Assembly (NCBI GenBank): GCA_016201195.1 | Contig: JACQDI010000428.1 | Span: 1-10,782, forward strand | Source: Acidobacteriota bacterium | Lineage (GTDB): Bacteria; Acidobacteriota; Terriglobia; Bryobacterales; JACQDG01 | DNA: 10,782 nucleotides | Reading direction: 5' to 3' | In this document: piece after piece, positions 1-5,507 of the stretch | Position numbering within the stretch: position 1 is the first letter of the stretch | How the letters are laid out: every line of letters starts with the position of its first letter | Translations under genes and position numbers: made by a program | Notes under the pieces: generated by a model | What the model saw: the letters and a program-made list of their open reading frames with translations, nothing else | Told to the model about the DNA's origin: nothing | Database searches by the model: none

Positions 1-1
1 G

Positions 2-649
2 AAACTGGAGCTGCACCAGCGCACCAACCGCGAGGTGTTCATCGACATCCAGGAGGTCCACAAGCCGGAGCTGGATGCGCAACTGGTCAGTGAAAGCGTG
101 GCGCTGCAACTGGAGAAGCGGGTGGCGTTCCGTCGAGCCATGCGCAAGGCGGTGGATTCGGCGCTGCGGTTCGGCTGCCTGGGCATCAAGATCCGCGTGG
201 CCGGCCGCTTGAACGGCGCCGAAATTGCGCGCAGCGAGTGGTATCTGCAAGGCCGCCTGCCTCTGCACACGCTGCGGGCGGACATCGACTACGGCGCCTC
301 CGAGGCCCACACCACCTACGGCGTAATTGGGGTCAAGACGTGGGTGTACCGGGGCGAAATTATTGAAGGCAAGGGGCGGCGCGGCGCGCTGGGGTCGCTG
401 AGTCCCGAGCCGCTGCCAGCGCGGCGGCGCGAGCCGCGGCCCGAGAGCGCCCCGGCCCGGCCCAAGCTCGTCGTGGAACGGCCCCGGCAGGTGCCGGCCC
501 CGCCGGCGGCCGAGGTTGTCGCCGTCCAGGAACCGGAGACGGCAGGGCCCCGGCCGCTGACGCCGCCGCTCGCCCCCAAGACGGAGACGCCGGCCGCCGA
601 GGCGACGCCCGAGAAGGAGTCCAACCATGTTGATGCCCAAGAAAGTTAA
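2..649 (+). CDS. rpsC: 30S ribosomal protein S3, 5'-truncated, with long Pro/Ala-rich C-terminal tail
   Basis: S3 sits at the head of the 30S subunit near the mRNA entry channel and binds 16S rRNA. The 5' end lies outside the window, so the N-terminal part and most of the KH domain are missing; 215 residues are visible. The frame is open from base 2, and the GTG at 35 is an internal Val. The C-terminal domain is clear: HKPELDAQLV, then RRAMRKAVDSALRFG, GRLNGAEIARSEWY, LHTLRADIDYG and EAHTTYGVIGVKTWVYRGEII. After GEII, where E. coli S3 has only a short basic tail, about 94 further residues follow (bases 365-646), rich in Pro, Ala, Arg and Glu and probably disordered. The frame closes at a TAA 23 nt inside rplP, so the last residues are read from the rplP start region. 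The family call is certain; the role of the tail is unknown. Confidence 0.97.
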   Translation, partial: KLELHQRTNREVFIDIQEVHKPELDAQLVSESVALQLEKRVAFRRAMRKAVDSALRFGCLGIKIRVAGRLNGAEIARSEWYLQGRLPLHTLRADIDYGASEAHTTYGVIGVKTWVYRGEIIEGKGRRGALGSLSPEPLPARRREPRPESAPARPKLVVERPRQVPAPPAAEVVAVQEPETAGPRPLTPPLAPKTETPAAEATPEKESNHVDAQES

Positions 650-1061
650 GTACCGCAAGCAGCAGCGTGGGCGGCGGTGCGGCAAGGCCTGGCGCGGGGG
701 CGACCTCTCCTTCGGGGACTTCGGTTTGAAGGCCATGGAAGCGGCCTGGATCACCGACCGCCAGATCGAAGCGGCCCGCGTGGCCATGACCCGCTTCATC
801 AAGCGCGGTGGCAAGGTTTGGATCCGGCTGTTCCCCGACAAGCCCATCACCAAGAAACCGGCGGAAACCCGCATGGGCAAGGGCAAGGGCGCGCCGGAGC
901 AGTGGGTGGCCGTGGTCAGGCCGGGCAAGGTGCTGTTCGAGATGGAAGGGGTCAGCGAGGCCACGGCGCGGCAGGCCATGTCGCTCGCCGCGCACAAGCT
1001 GCCCATCCCCACCAAGTTTGTGGCGCGCCGCCTGGAGCAGTACGCGGAGGGAGCCCGATGA
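627..1061 (+). CDS. rplP: 50S ribosomal protein L16
   Basis: L16 is a late-assembling 50S protein that contacts 23S rRNA close to the A-site tRNA and peptidyl transferase centre. The 144-residue product has the usual length and the family's basic start, MLMPKKVKYRKQQRGR, followed by FGDFGLKAMEAAWITDRQIEAAR, the RGGKVWIRLFPDKP segment, TRMGKGKGAPEQWVAVV and the C-terminal helix region ATARQAMSLAAHKLPIPTKF. The start at 627 is chosen because AAGGAG (614-619) lies 7 nt upstream and MLMPK is the usual start in many phyla; the ATG at 633 would lose two residues. It overlaps rpsC by 23 nt and rpmC by 4 nt, so coupled translation is likely. Confidence 0.98.
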   Translation: MLMPKKVKYRKQQRGRRCGKAWRGGDLSFGDFGLKAMEAAWITDRQIEAARVAMTRFIKRGGKVWIRLFPDKPITKKPAETRMGKGKGAPEQWVAVVRPGKVLFEMEGVSEATARQAMSLAAHKLPIPTKFVARRLEQYAEGAR

Positions 1062-1249
1062 GAGCCGATAAGATCCGGGATTTGGATGACCGCGAGCTCA
1101 ACCACCAGGTGGCCGAAGTAGAGGACAAGCTGTTCCGGCTGCGCTTCCAGATGGCCATGGGGCAGACCGACGGGCTGAAAAAGTACCGCGAATTGAAGAA
1201 GGACCGCGCCCGCATGAACACGGTGAAGCGGCAACGGGAGCTGGCGTAA
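1058..1249 (+). CDS. rpmC: 50S ribosomal protein L29
   Basis: L29 is a small two-helix protein near the polypeptide exit tunnel, close to L23, where signal recognition particle and trigger factor dock. The 63-residue product starts MRADKIRDLDDRELNHQVAE and has the family core EDKLFRLRFQMAMGQ, ending in the basic helix RELKKDRARMNTVKRQRELA. Its ATG shares the ATGA junction with the rplP stop. A GGAGG (1046-1050) lies 7 nt upstream inside rplP. Its TAA shares one base with the next ATG. Length and position between L16 and S17 are typical. Confidence 0.97.
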   Translation: MRADKIRDLDDRELNHQVAEVEDKLFRLRFQMAMGQTDGLKKYRELKKDRARMNTVKRQRELA

Positions 1250-1539
1250 TGGCCGAACAAGCGACCAGGAAGAGACAGGAGAAGGTGGGACAGGTGGTGT
1301 CCACCAAGATGGCCAAGACCGTGGTGGTCGAGGTCAGCCGGCGGGTCCCGCATCCGCTGTATCGCCGGATCGTGACCAAGCGGGCGAAGTTCTACGCCCA
1401 CGATGAGAAAGGGCTGGCCAAGCTCGGCGACCGCGTGCGGATCGTCGAGACGCGGCCCCTGAGCAAATTGAAGCGGTGGCGGCTGGCCGAGGTCATCTGG
1501 CGGGCGCACCAGGTGAAAGTGGAGCCGAGCGAGATCTAG
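1249..1539 (+). CDS. rpsQ: 30S ribosomal protein S17
   Basis: S17 is a primary 16S rRNA binder of the 30S body with an OB fold, needed early in assembly. The 96-residue product shows the conserved KVGQVVSTKMAKTVVVEV strand region, the RVPHPLYRRIVTKRAKFYAHDE loop and GDRVRIVETRPLSKLKRWRL. The length is slightly above that of E. coli S17, owing to a short basic N-terminus (MAEQATRKRQEK) and a few C-terminal residues. The ATG overlaps the rpmC stop in TAATG. GGGAG at 1236-1240 lies 8 nt upstream. The call is secure. Confidence 0.98.
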   Translation: MAEQATRKRQEKVGQVVSTKMAKTVVVEVSRRVPHPLYRRIVTKRAKFYAHDEKGLAKLGDRVRIVETRPLSKLKRWRLAEVIWRAHQVKVEPSEI

Positions 1540-1548
1540 GGTAACCAT

Positions 1549-1917
1549 ATGATTGGGATGCGAACAAGGCTGGAGGTGGCCGATAACTCCGGCGCGCGAA
1601 AACTGGCCTGTATCCTGCCGCGGGGCGGCGATATCGGGTTGGGGGCGGGTCTGGGCGACGTGGTCACGGCCAGCGTCAAAGAAGCGGCCCCGGATTCCAA
1701 CATCAAAAAGGGCAGCGTGGTGCGGGCGGTGATCGTGCGCACGCGCAAGGAGACGCGGCGCAAGGACGGCACCTACATCCGCTTCGACTCCAACGCCGCC
1801 GTGCTGATCGACGAGGTGGGCGAGCCGGTCGGCACGCGCGTGTTCGGGCCGGTGGCTCGTGAGCTGCGCGACAAGAAGTTCATGAAGATCGTATCCCTGG
1901 CGCCGGAGGTGCTCTAG
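1549..1917 (+). CDS. rplN: 50S ribosomal protein L14
   Basis: L14 is a highly conserved 50S protein at the subunit interface, contributing to an inter-subunit bridge and binding 23S rRNA. The 122-residue product has exactly the family's usual length. Visible hallmarks are MIGMRTRLEVADNSGARKL, the GDVVTASVKEAAP strand, KKGSVVRAVIVRTRKETRRKDG, RFDSNAAVLI and GTRVFGPVARELR. It starts 9 nt after rpsQ, with AGGG from the rpsQ stop region about 7 nt upstream. Its TAG shares one base with the GTG of rplX. L14 opens the classical spc segment, but nothing here separates S10 from spc, so the two look fused. Confidence 0.98.
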   Translation: MIGMRTRLEVADNSGARKLACILPRGGDIGLGAGLGDVVTASVKEAAPDSNIKKGSVVRAVIVRTRKETRRKDGTYIRFDSNAAVLIDEVGEPVGTRVFGPVARELRDKKFMKIVSLAPEVL

Positions 1918-2243
1918 TGGGAGCCATCGAGATCAAGAAGAACGACACGGTGAAGGTGATCTCCGGCCGCGACCGGGGCAAGCAGGGGCGCGTGCTGAGC
2001 GTGCTGCCCGATAAGGGGCGCATTCTGGTCGAGCACGTGATGATGAGCAAGAAGCATACCCGGCGCAACCCGGCCAAGCAGATCAAGGGGGGCATCGCCG
2101 AGCGCGAGTCGCCTATCGCCATCTCCAACGTGCTGATCGTGTGCGCGCAGTGCGGGCCGGTGCGGATCGCCCACCACATCTCCCCGGAGGGCCGCAAGAC
2201 CCGGGTCTGCCGGAAATGCGGCAACCCGCTGGACAGGAAATAA
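1917..2243 (+). CDS. rplX: 50S ribosomal protein L24, four-cysteine form
   Basis: L24 starts assembly of the 50S subunit by binding the 5' region of 23S rRNA. The 108-residue product begins at GTG (TAGTG overlap with rplN) behind a good GGAGGT at 1905-1910. The KOW-type RNA-binding segment is near residues 9-30 (NDTVKVISGRDRGKQGRVL). The middle part has MSKKHTRRNPAKQIKGGI. The C-terminal third carries two CxxC pairs, C76/C79 and C98/C101, which look like a zinc-ribbon site as in many bacterial L24 proteins; E. coli L24 lacks these cysteines. Zinc binding is inferred from this pattern. Confidence 0.97.
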   Translation: MGAIEIKKNDTVKVISGRDRGKQGRVLSVLPDKGRILVEHVMMSKKHTRRNPAKQIKGGIAERESPIAISNVLIVCAQCGPVRIAHHISPEGRKTRVCRKCGNPLDRK

Positions 2244-2244
2244 C

Positions 2245-2787
2245 ATGGCAGCGAGACTGAAGGCACTTTACTTGAAGCAGGTGGCGCCGGCGCTCCGGCA
2301 GCAGTTCGGCTATTCCAGCCCCATGGCCAGTCCCCGCCTGGCCAAGATCACCGTCAACATCGGCCTGGGCGAGGCCACGCAGAACGCCCGGCTGATGGAC
2401 GGCGCGGTGCAGGAGCTGGCCCAGATCACCGGCCAGCGCCCGGTGGTGAACAAGGCCAAGAAATCGATTTCCGCGTTCAAGCTGCGCCAGGGCATGCCCA
2501 TCGGCTGCTCGGTGACCCTGCGCGGCCAGCGGATGTTCGAGTTCTTCGACCGGCTGGTGAACGTGGCCCTGCCCCGCGTGCGCGACTTCCGCGGCATTTC
2601 GGCCAAGAGCTTCGACGGACGCGGCAACTACACGCTGGGTTTGCGGGACCAGTTGATCTTCCCGGAGATCGACTACGCCAAGGTGGACAAGACCAAGGGC
2701 ATGAACGTCACTATCGCCACCACGGCCCGCACCGACGCCGAGGGCTTAGCCCTGCTGAAAGGCATGGGAATGCCCTTCAAGCAGTAG
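2245..2787 (+). CDS. rplE: 50S ribosomal protein L5
   Basis: L5 binds 5S rRNA in the central protuberance and takes part in an inter-subunit bridge. The 180-residue product matches the family in length and shows PRLAKITVNIGLGEA, the PVVNKAKKSISAFKLRQGMPIGC segment, ALPRVRDFRGI and FDGRGNYTLGLRDQLIFPEI. It starts one base after the rplX stop, with AGGA at 2235-2238. E. coli S8 represses its spc operon at a site near this junction; the 1-nt gap here gives no obvious room for such a leader. The last two codons, CAG TAG, are the first bases of the 26-bp repeat at 2781-2806, so the present stop codon lies in repeat DNA. Confidence 0.98.
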   Translation: MAARLKALYLKQVAPALRQQFGYSSPMASPRLAKITVNIGLGEATQNARLMDGAVQELAQITGQRPVVNKAKKSISAFKLRQGMPIGCSVTLRGQRMFEFFDRLVNVALPRVRDFRGISAKSFDGRGNYTLGLRDQLIFPEIDYAKVDKTKGMNVTIATTARTDAEGLALLKGMGMPFKQ

Positions 2788-2806
2788 ACAGTAGGCAGTA
2801 GGCAGC
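2781..2806 (+). repeat. Heptamer-period repeat, copy 1 (rplE-rpsN gap)
   Basis: This 26-bp stretch is made of units close to GCAGTAG: GCAGTAG, ACAGTAG, GCAGTAG, then GCAGC. The first seven bases contain the last two codons of rplE, including its TAG. The AAGGAG for rpsN follows at once. A second copy at 9059-9084 matches at 25 of 26 positions. On the opposite strand it would encode a Leu-Pro-Thr-Val-Tyr-Cys-type peptide, a common sign of this repeat class in spurious ORFs. Confidence 0.85.
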
Positions 2807-2817
2807 GAAGGAGACAA

Positions 2818-3003
2818 ATGGCAACGACGGCCAAGAAAGCCAAGGAGTTGAAGAAGCCGAAGTTCAAGATCCGGCTGCGTAACCGTTGCCGGGTGTGCGG
2901 GCGGCCGCGCGGCTTCCTGCGCAAGTTTCGCCTGTGCCGGCTCTGCTTCCGGAAACTGGCTCTGGAAGGGGAGATTCCGGGGGTGATGAAAAGCAGTTGG
3001 TAG
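2818..3003 (+). CDS. rpsN: 30S ribosomal protein S14, zinc-binding (type Z)
   Basis: S14 is a late-joining protein of the 30S head, next to S3 and S10. This is the short zinc type, 61 residues, against about 100 for the E. coli type. The zinc site is complete: C24-x2-C27 and C40-x2-C43, within RCRVCGRPRGFLRKFRLCRLC. The family C-terminus (GEIPGVMKSSW) is present. The N-terminus (MATTAKKAKELKKPKFKI) is lysine-rich. AAGGAG at 2808-2813 lies 4 nt before the ATG, just downstream of the 26-bp repeat. Position between L5 and S8 is standard. Confidence 0.98.
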   Translation: MATTAKKAKELKKPKFKIRLRNRCRVCGRPRGFLRKFRLCRLCFRKLALEGEIPGVMKSSW

Positions 3004-3033
3004 CTGTTAGCGGAAAGCTGACTGCTGAGAGCT
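3002..3033 (+). repeat. Degenerate AGCTGAN heptamer array (rpsN-rpsH gap)
   Basis: The gap holds a period-7 series: AGCTGTT, AGCGGAA, AGCTGAC, TGCTGAG, then AGCT. The first unit includes the last two bases of the rpsN TAG. The last unit and the bases before it supply GAGAG (3027-3031), the only Shine-Dalgarno-like string ahead of rpsH. Only the period matches the array at 2781-2806; the sequence differs. Degeneracy makes this call weaker than that for the GCAGTAG copies. Confidence 0.6.
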
Positions 3034-3037
3034 TTTT

Positions 3038-3436
3038 ATGAACATGACTGATCCCATCGCCGACATGCTGACTCGGGTGCGGAACGCCCTGGCCGCCCGC
3101 CATCCCAAGGTGGACGTCCCGGCTTCCAAGCTCAAGGCGGAGATTGCCCGCATCCTGAAAGAGGAAGGCTACATCGTCAACTTCAAGGTGGCCGAAGAAG
3201 AAGGCAAGCGGACGATCAAGATTTATCTCAAGTACAGCAACGATAACCAGCCGGTGATCTCCAAGATCGAGCGGGTGAGCCGGCCGGGACGGCGCGTGTA
3301 CGTGGGGCAGAAAGAGATCCCGCGGGTGCTGGGCGGGATGGGCATCAACATTCTCACCACCCCGCGCGGCGTGATGACGGGGCGTAACGCCCACCGCGAG
3401 CGCCTCGGTGGCGAGATTCTGTGCGAGGTGTGGTAG
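3038..3436 (+). CDS. rpsH: 30S ribosomal protein S8
   Basis: S8 binds 16S rRNA helix 21 and organises the central domain of the 30S subunit; in E. coli it also represses the spc operon. The 132-residue product has the usual length and the hallmarks TDPIADMLTRVRNALAA, PASKLKAEIARILKEEGYI, PVISKIERVSRPGRRVYV and the C-terminal RNA-binding part GGMGINILTTPRGVMTGRNA, ending GGEILCEVW. The start is either ATG 3038 (used here, 6 nt after GAGAG) or ATG 3044, which gives the more usual MTDPIADML. The difference is two residues. Confidence 0.97.
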   Translation: MNMTDPIADMLTRVRNALAARHPKVDVPASKLKAEIARILKEEGYIVNFKVAEEEGKRTIKIYLKYSNDNQPVISKIERVSRPGRRVYVGQKEIPRVLGGMGINILTTPRGVMTGRNAHRERLGGEILCEVW

Positions 3437-3438
3437 GT

Positions 3439-3972
3439 ATGTCACGAGTCGGGAACAAGCCAATCGCGCTCCCCTCGGGGGTCAAGGTCAAGATCGGCGC
3501 GGGAGCGTTGGACGTGGAAGGCCCCAAGGGGAAGCTGCACGCCCCGATCCCGCCGGGGATCCGCTTCGAGCAGAAGGATGCCAGCCTGCTGGCGCTGCGG
3601 GAGCGCGACGAGGACGCTGCGTTGCACGGCTTGGCGCGCAGCCTGGTGCAGAACGCGGTCACCGGGGTCAGCCAGGGTTTCAGCAAGGAGTTGGATATTG
3701 TCGGCATCGGCTACCGTGCCAGTGCGCAGGGCCGCGTAGCCACCTTTGTGCTGGGTTTTTCGCACCCCATCGAAGTGTGGATGCCGGACGGCATTGACAT
3801 CAAGATCGACAAGCAGACGCACATCATCGTTTCGGGCGCCGACCGCGGCCTGGTGGGGCAAACCGCCGCCAACATCCGGGCCCTGCGGCCCCCGGACCCT
3901 TACAAGAACAAGGGCATCCGGTACATGGGCGAGATATTGAAGAAGAAGGTCGGCAAGACGGGAGCCAAGTAG
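3439..3972 (+). CDS. rplF: 50S ribosomal protein L6
   Basis: L6 lies at the base of the L7/L12 stalk near the sarcin-ricin loop and contributes to the factor-binding site. The start is ATG 3439, giving MSRVGNKPIALPSGVKV, the family's standard opening; the frame is open further up to GTG 3421, but that would run inside rpsH. GAGGTG at 3424-3429 is about 9 nt upstream. The 177-residue product has two similar alpha/beta domains; the second contains SHPIEVWMPDGIDIKID and QTAANIRALRPPDPYKNKGIRYMGE, with the basic end KKKVGKTGAK. The gap to rpsH is 2 nt and to rplR 1 nt. Confidence 0.98.
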   Translation: MSRVGNKPIALPSGVKVKIGAGALDVEGPKGKLHAPIPPGIRFEQKDASLLALRERDEDAALHGLARSLVQNAVTGVSQGFSKELDIVGIGYRASAQGRVATFVLGFSHPIEVWMPDGIDIKIDKQTHIIVSGADRGLVGQTAANIRALRPPDPYKNKGIRYMGEILKKKVGKTGAK

Positions 3973-3973
3973 G

Positions 3974-4336
3974 ATGATTCGCCAGATTTCCAGAAACGAC
4001 TTGCGGAAGCGGATCCACCTGCGGATCCGCCGGAAGCTGCGCGGCGCCCCCGAGCGGCCGCGGTTGAACGTGTACCGGTCTTTGAAGCACATTTGCGCCC
4101 AGGTGATCGACGATCACGCCGGCCGGACGCTGGCCTCGGCCAGCTCGGCGGAAAAGGACACCAAAGTGAAGTCGGGCGGCAACGTGGCCGGGGCGAAGGA
4201 GATCGGCAAGCTGATCGCCGGGCGGGCCCGCCAGGCTGGCGTCACCAAGGTCGTGTTCGACCGCGGCGGCTATCTCTACCACGGGCGAGTCAAGGCCCTG
4301 GCCGAGGCGGCGCGGGAGGCCGGATTAGAATTCTGA
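3974..4336 (+). CDS. rplR: 50S ribosomal protein L18
   Basis: L18 binds 5S rRNA together with L5 and helps attach it to the 50S central protuberance. The 120-residue product shows the basic N-terminus NDLRKRIHLRIRRKLRG, then PERPRLNVYRSLKHICAQVIDD, TLASASSAEK and the C-terminal GKLIAGRARQAGVTKVVFDRGGYLYHGRVKALAEAAREAGLEF, all typical. GGGAG at 3960-3964 lies 9 nt upstream. The stop codon is part of a perfect hairpin (4333-4351). A second perfect 8-bp inverted repeat lies within codons 12-19. Confidence 0.98.
   Translation: MIRQISRNDLRKRIHLRIRRKLRGAPERPRLNVYRSLKHICAQVIDDHAGRTLASASSAEKDTKVKSGGNVAGAKEIGKLIAGRARQAGVTKVVFDRGGYLYHGRVKALAEAAREAGLEF
4009..4030 (+). other. 8-bp inverted repeat near the start of rplR
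   Basis: GCGGATCC (4009-4016) and GGATCCGC (4023-4030) are exact reverse complements around a 6-nt loop, starting 35 nt after the A of the rplR ATG. The mRNA could form a stable GC-rich hairpin. The arms encode the Arg-Ile repeats of the L18 N-terminus, so it may be only a by-product of coding. Confidence 0.5.
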
Positions 4337-4351
4337 GGCTCGTGGCCTCAG
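4333..4351 (+). other. Perfect 7-bp hairpin spanning the rplR stop codon
   Basis: CTGAGGC (4333-4339) and GCCTCAG (4345-4351) form a perfect stem around the loop TCGTG, and the rplR TGA lies in the left arm. No T-run follows, so it does not look like a rho-independent terminator. It sits at the start of the 34-nt rplR-rpsE gap and could affect mRNA stability or translation of rpsE. Confidence 0.6.
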
Positions 4352-4370
4352 GCAGATGGAATGGAGCGAT

Positions 4371-4883
4371 ATGCCGGTAACTGAAACCAAGAGGATCGAT
4401 CCCGCCACCCTGAACCTGAAGGATCAGGTGGTGTCGATCAACCGGGTCACCAAGGTCGTCAAGGGCGGCAAGAACCTCAGCTTTTCGGCGCTGGTGGTGG
4501 TGGGCGATCCGGACCAGAGAATCGTCGGCTACGGCAGCGGAAAGGCCAAGGAGGTGCCCTCGGCGATCCGCAAGGGCATCGAGGCGGCGAAGAAGAACCT
4601 GATCAAGGTGCATTCGCTGGCGACCACCATTCCCCACCGCGTGCTGGGACGCTATGGAAGCGGCATGGTGCTGCTCAAGCCGGCGCGCGAGGGCACCGGC
4701 ATCATCGCCGGCGGGCCGGTGCGGGCGGTGATCCAGGCGGCGGGGATCCCCAATGTCCTCACCAAGTCCATCGGCACCACCAATCCGCACAACGTGGTCA
4801 AGGCCACCTTCGACGCGCTGAAGCAGTTGCGGGAAAAGCAGGCGGTGGCGGACATGCGCGGTCTGGAAGTGGATAAACTTTAG
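4371..4883 (+). CDS. rpsE: 30S ribosomal protein S5
   Basis: S5 lies near the decoding region and mRNA entry and contributes to translational fidelity. From ATG 4371 the product has 170 residues. The S5 double-stranded RNA-binding domain begins at LKDQVVSINRVTKVVKGGKN and continues through FSALVVVGD, GYGSGKAKEVPSAIRKGIEAAKKNL and HRVLGRYGSGMVLLKPAREGTG; the second domain has GGPVRAVIQAAGIPNVLTKSIG and NPHNVVKATFDALKQL. The loop VTKVVKGG matches VSKTVKGG of E. coli S5, the region where spectinomycin-resistance changes occur; the lysine is kept. The ATG at 4356 (five more residues) is in frame but has no Shine-Dalgarno; GGAG at 4363-4366 supports 4371, although its 4-nt spacing is short. Confidence 0.96.
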   Translation: MPVTETKRIDPATLNLKDQVVSINRVTKVVKGGKNLSFSALVVVGDPDQRIVGYGSGKAKEVPSAIRKGIEAAKKNLIKVHSLATTIPHRVLGRYGSGMVLLKPAREGTGIIAGGPVRAVIQAAGIPNVLTKSIGTTNPHNVVKATFDALKQLREKQAVADMRGLEVDKL

Positions 4884-4884
4884 T

Positions 4885-5067
4885 ATGTCGAACGCCAAGG
4901 TAAAGATCCGACTGAAGCGCAGCCCCATCTGCTGCCCGGAGAAGCAGAAGCGGGTGGTCAAGGGGCTGGGCTTTCGCAAGCTGAACCAGGTGGTGGAGCG
5001 GCCCGACACGCCTTCCATCCGGGGGATGATCAATAAGATCCCGCACCTGGTGGAGGTCGTTCCATGA
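4885..5067 (+). CDS. rpmD: 50S ribosomal protein L30
   Basis: L30 is a small peripheral 50S protein binding 23S rRNA, absent in some bacteria. The 60-residue product begins MSNAKVKIRLKRSPICC and shows the family core KGLGFRKLNQVVERPDTPSIRGMINKIPHLVEVV. The two adjacent cysteines at residues 16-17 replace the Gly-containing stretch seen in many homologues. It starts one base after rpsE, with only a weak Shine-Dalgarno, so it may depend on coupling. Its TGA overlaps the rplO ATG. Confidence 0.97.
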   Translation: MSNAKVKIRLKRSPICCPEKQKRVVKGLGFRKLNQVVERPDTPSIRGMINKIPHLVEVVP

Positions 5068-5507
5068 ACCTGAGTTCGCTGCATCCTCCCAAGGGGCAGA
5101 AGCACCCGCGCAAGCGGATCGGGCGGGGCATGGGCTCGGGGCACGGCAAGACGGCCACGCGGGGCAGCAAGGGCCAGCGCGCGGGCACCGGCTTTTCCCA
5201 GAAGCGCGGCTTCGAGGGCGGCCAGATGCCGCTGCACCGGCGCATGCCCAAGCGTGGCTTCACCAACATCTTCAAGAAGCAGTTTGCCCTGATCAACCTG
5301 AAGCGGCTCGAAAAGCTCGAAGGCGACACGTTCAACCCCGAGCGGCTGGTGGAGCTGGGGGCCATCCGGCAGGCGCCGTATGGGGTCAAGGTGCTGGGCG
5401 AGGGGACGCTGTCGCGTCCCATCTCCGTCGCCGCGCACCGGTTTTCCAAGAGCGCGGCCGAAAAGATCGCGGCCGCGGGCGGCAAGGTTGAGGTTTTGAC
5501 GCCATGA
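5064..5507 (+). CDS. rplO: 50S ribosomal protein L15
   Basis: L15 binds 23S rRNA and many other proteins late in 50S assembly. The 147-residue product has the Gly/Arg/Lys-rich extended N-terminus (LHPPKGQKHPRKRIGRGMG, then GHGKTATRGSKGQ and GFEGGQMPLHRRMPKRGF) and the globular C-terminal part with INLKRLEKLEGDTFNPERL, GVKVLGEGTLSRPI and the final HRFSKSAAEKIAAAGGKVEVL. GGAGGT at 5052-5057 is 6 nt upstream. It overlaps rpmD and secY by 4 nt each. Confidence 0.98.
   Translation: MNLSSLHPPKGQKHPRKRIGRGMGSGHGKTATRGSKGQRAGTGFSQKRGFEGGQMPLHRRMPKRGFTNIFKKQFALINLKRLEKLEGDTFNPERLVELGAIRQAPYGVKVLGEGTLSRPISVAAHRFSKSAAEKIAAAGGKVEVLTP

Noticed and set aside
2230..2260. An S8 autoregulatory site at the rplX-rplE junction as in E. 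coli
   Set aside because: The junction has a 1-nt gap and I could not make out an S8-like helix. A covariance model search would be needed.
3030..3040. T-run before rpsH as a terminator or promoter element
   Set aside because: Only five or six T residues without a preceding GC-rich stem, and no -35/-10 pair is visible.
4333..4370. Rho-independent terminator after rplR
   Set aside because: The hairpin has no T-run and rpsE follows in the same operon.
4290..5438. A 382-codon minus-strand frame across rpsE, rpmD and rplO
   Set aside because: It is antisense to three conserved genes, with no ribosome binding site or family resemblance.
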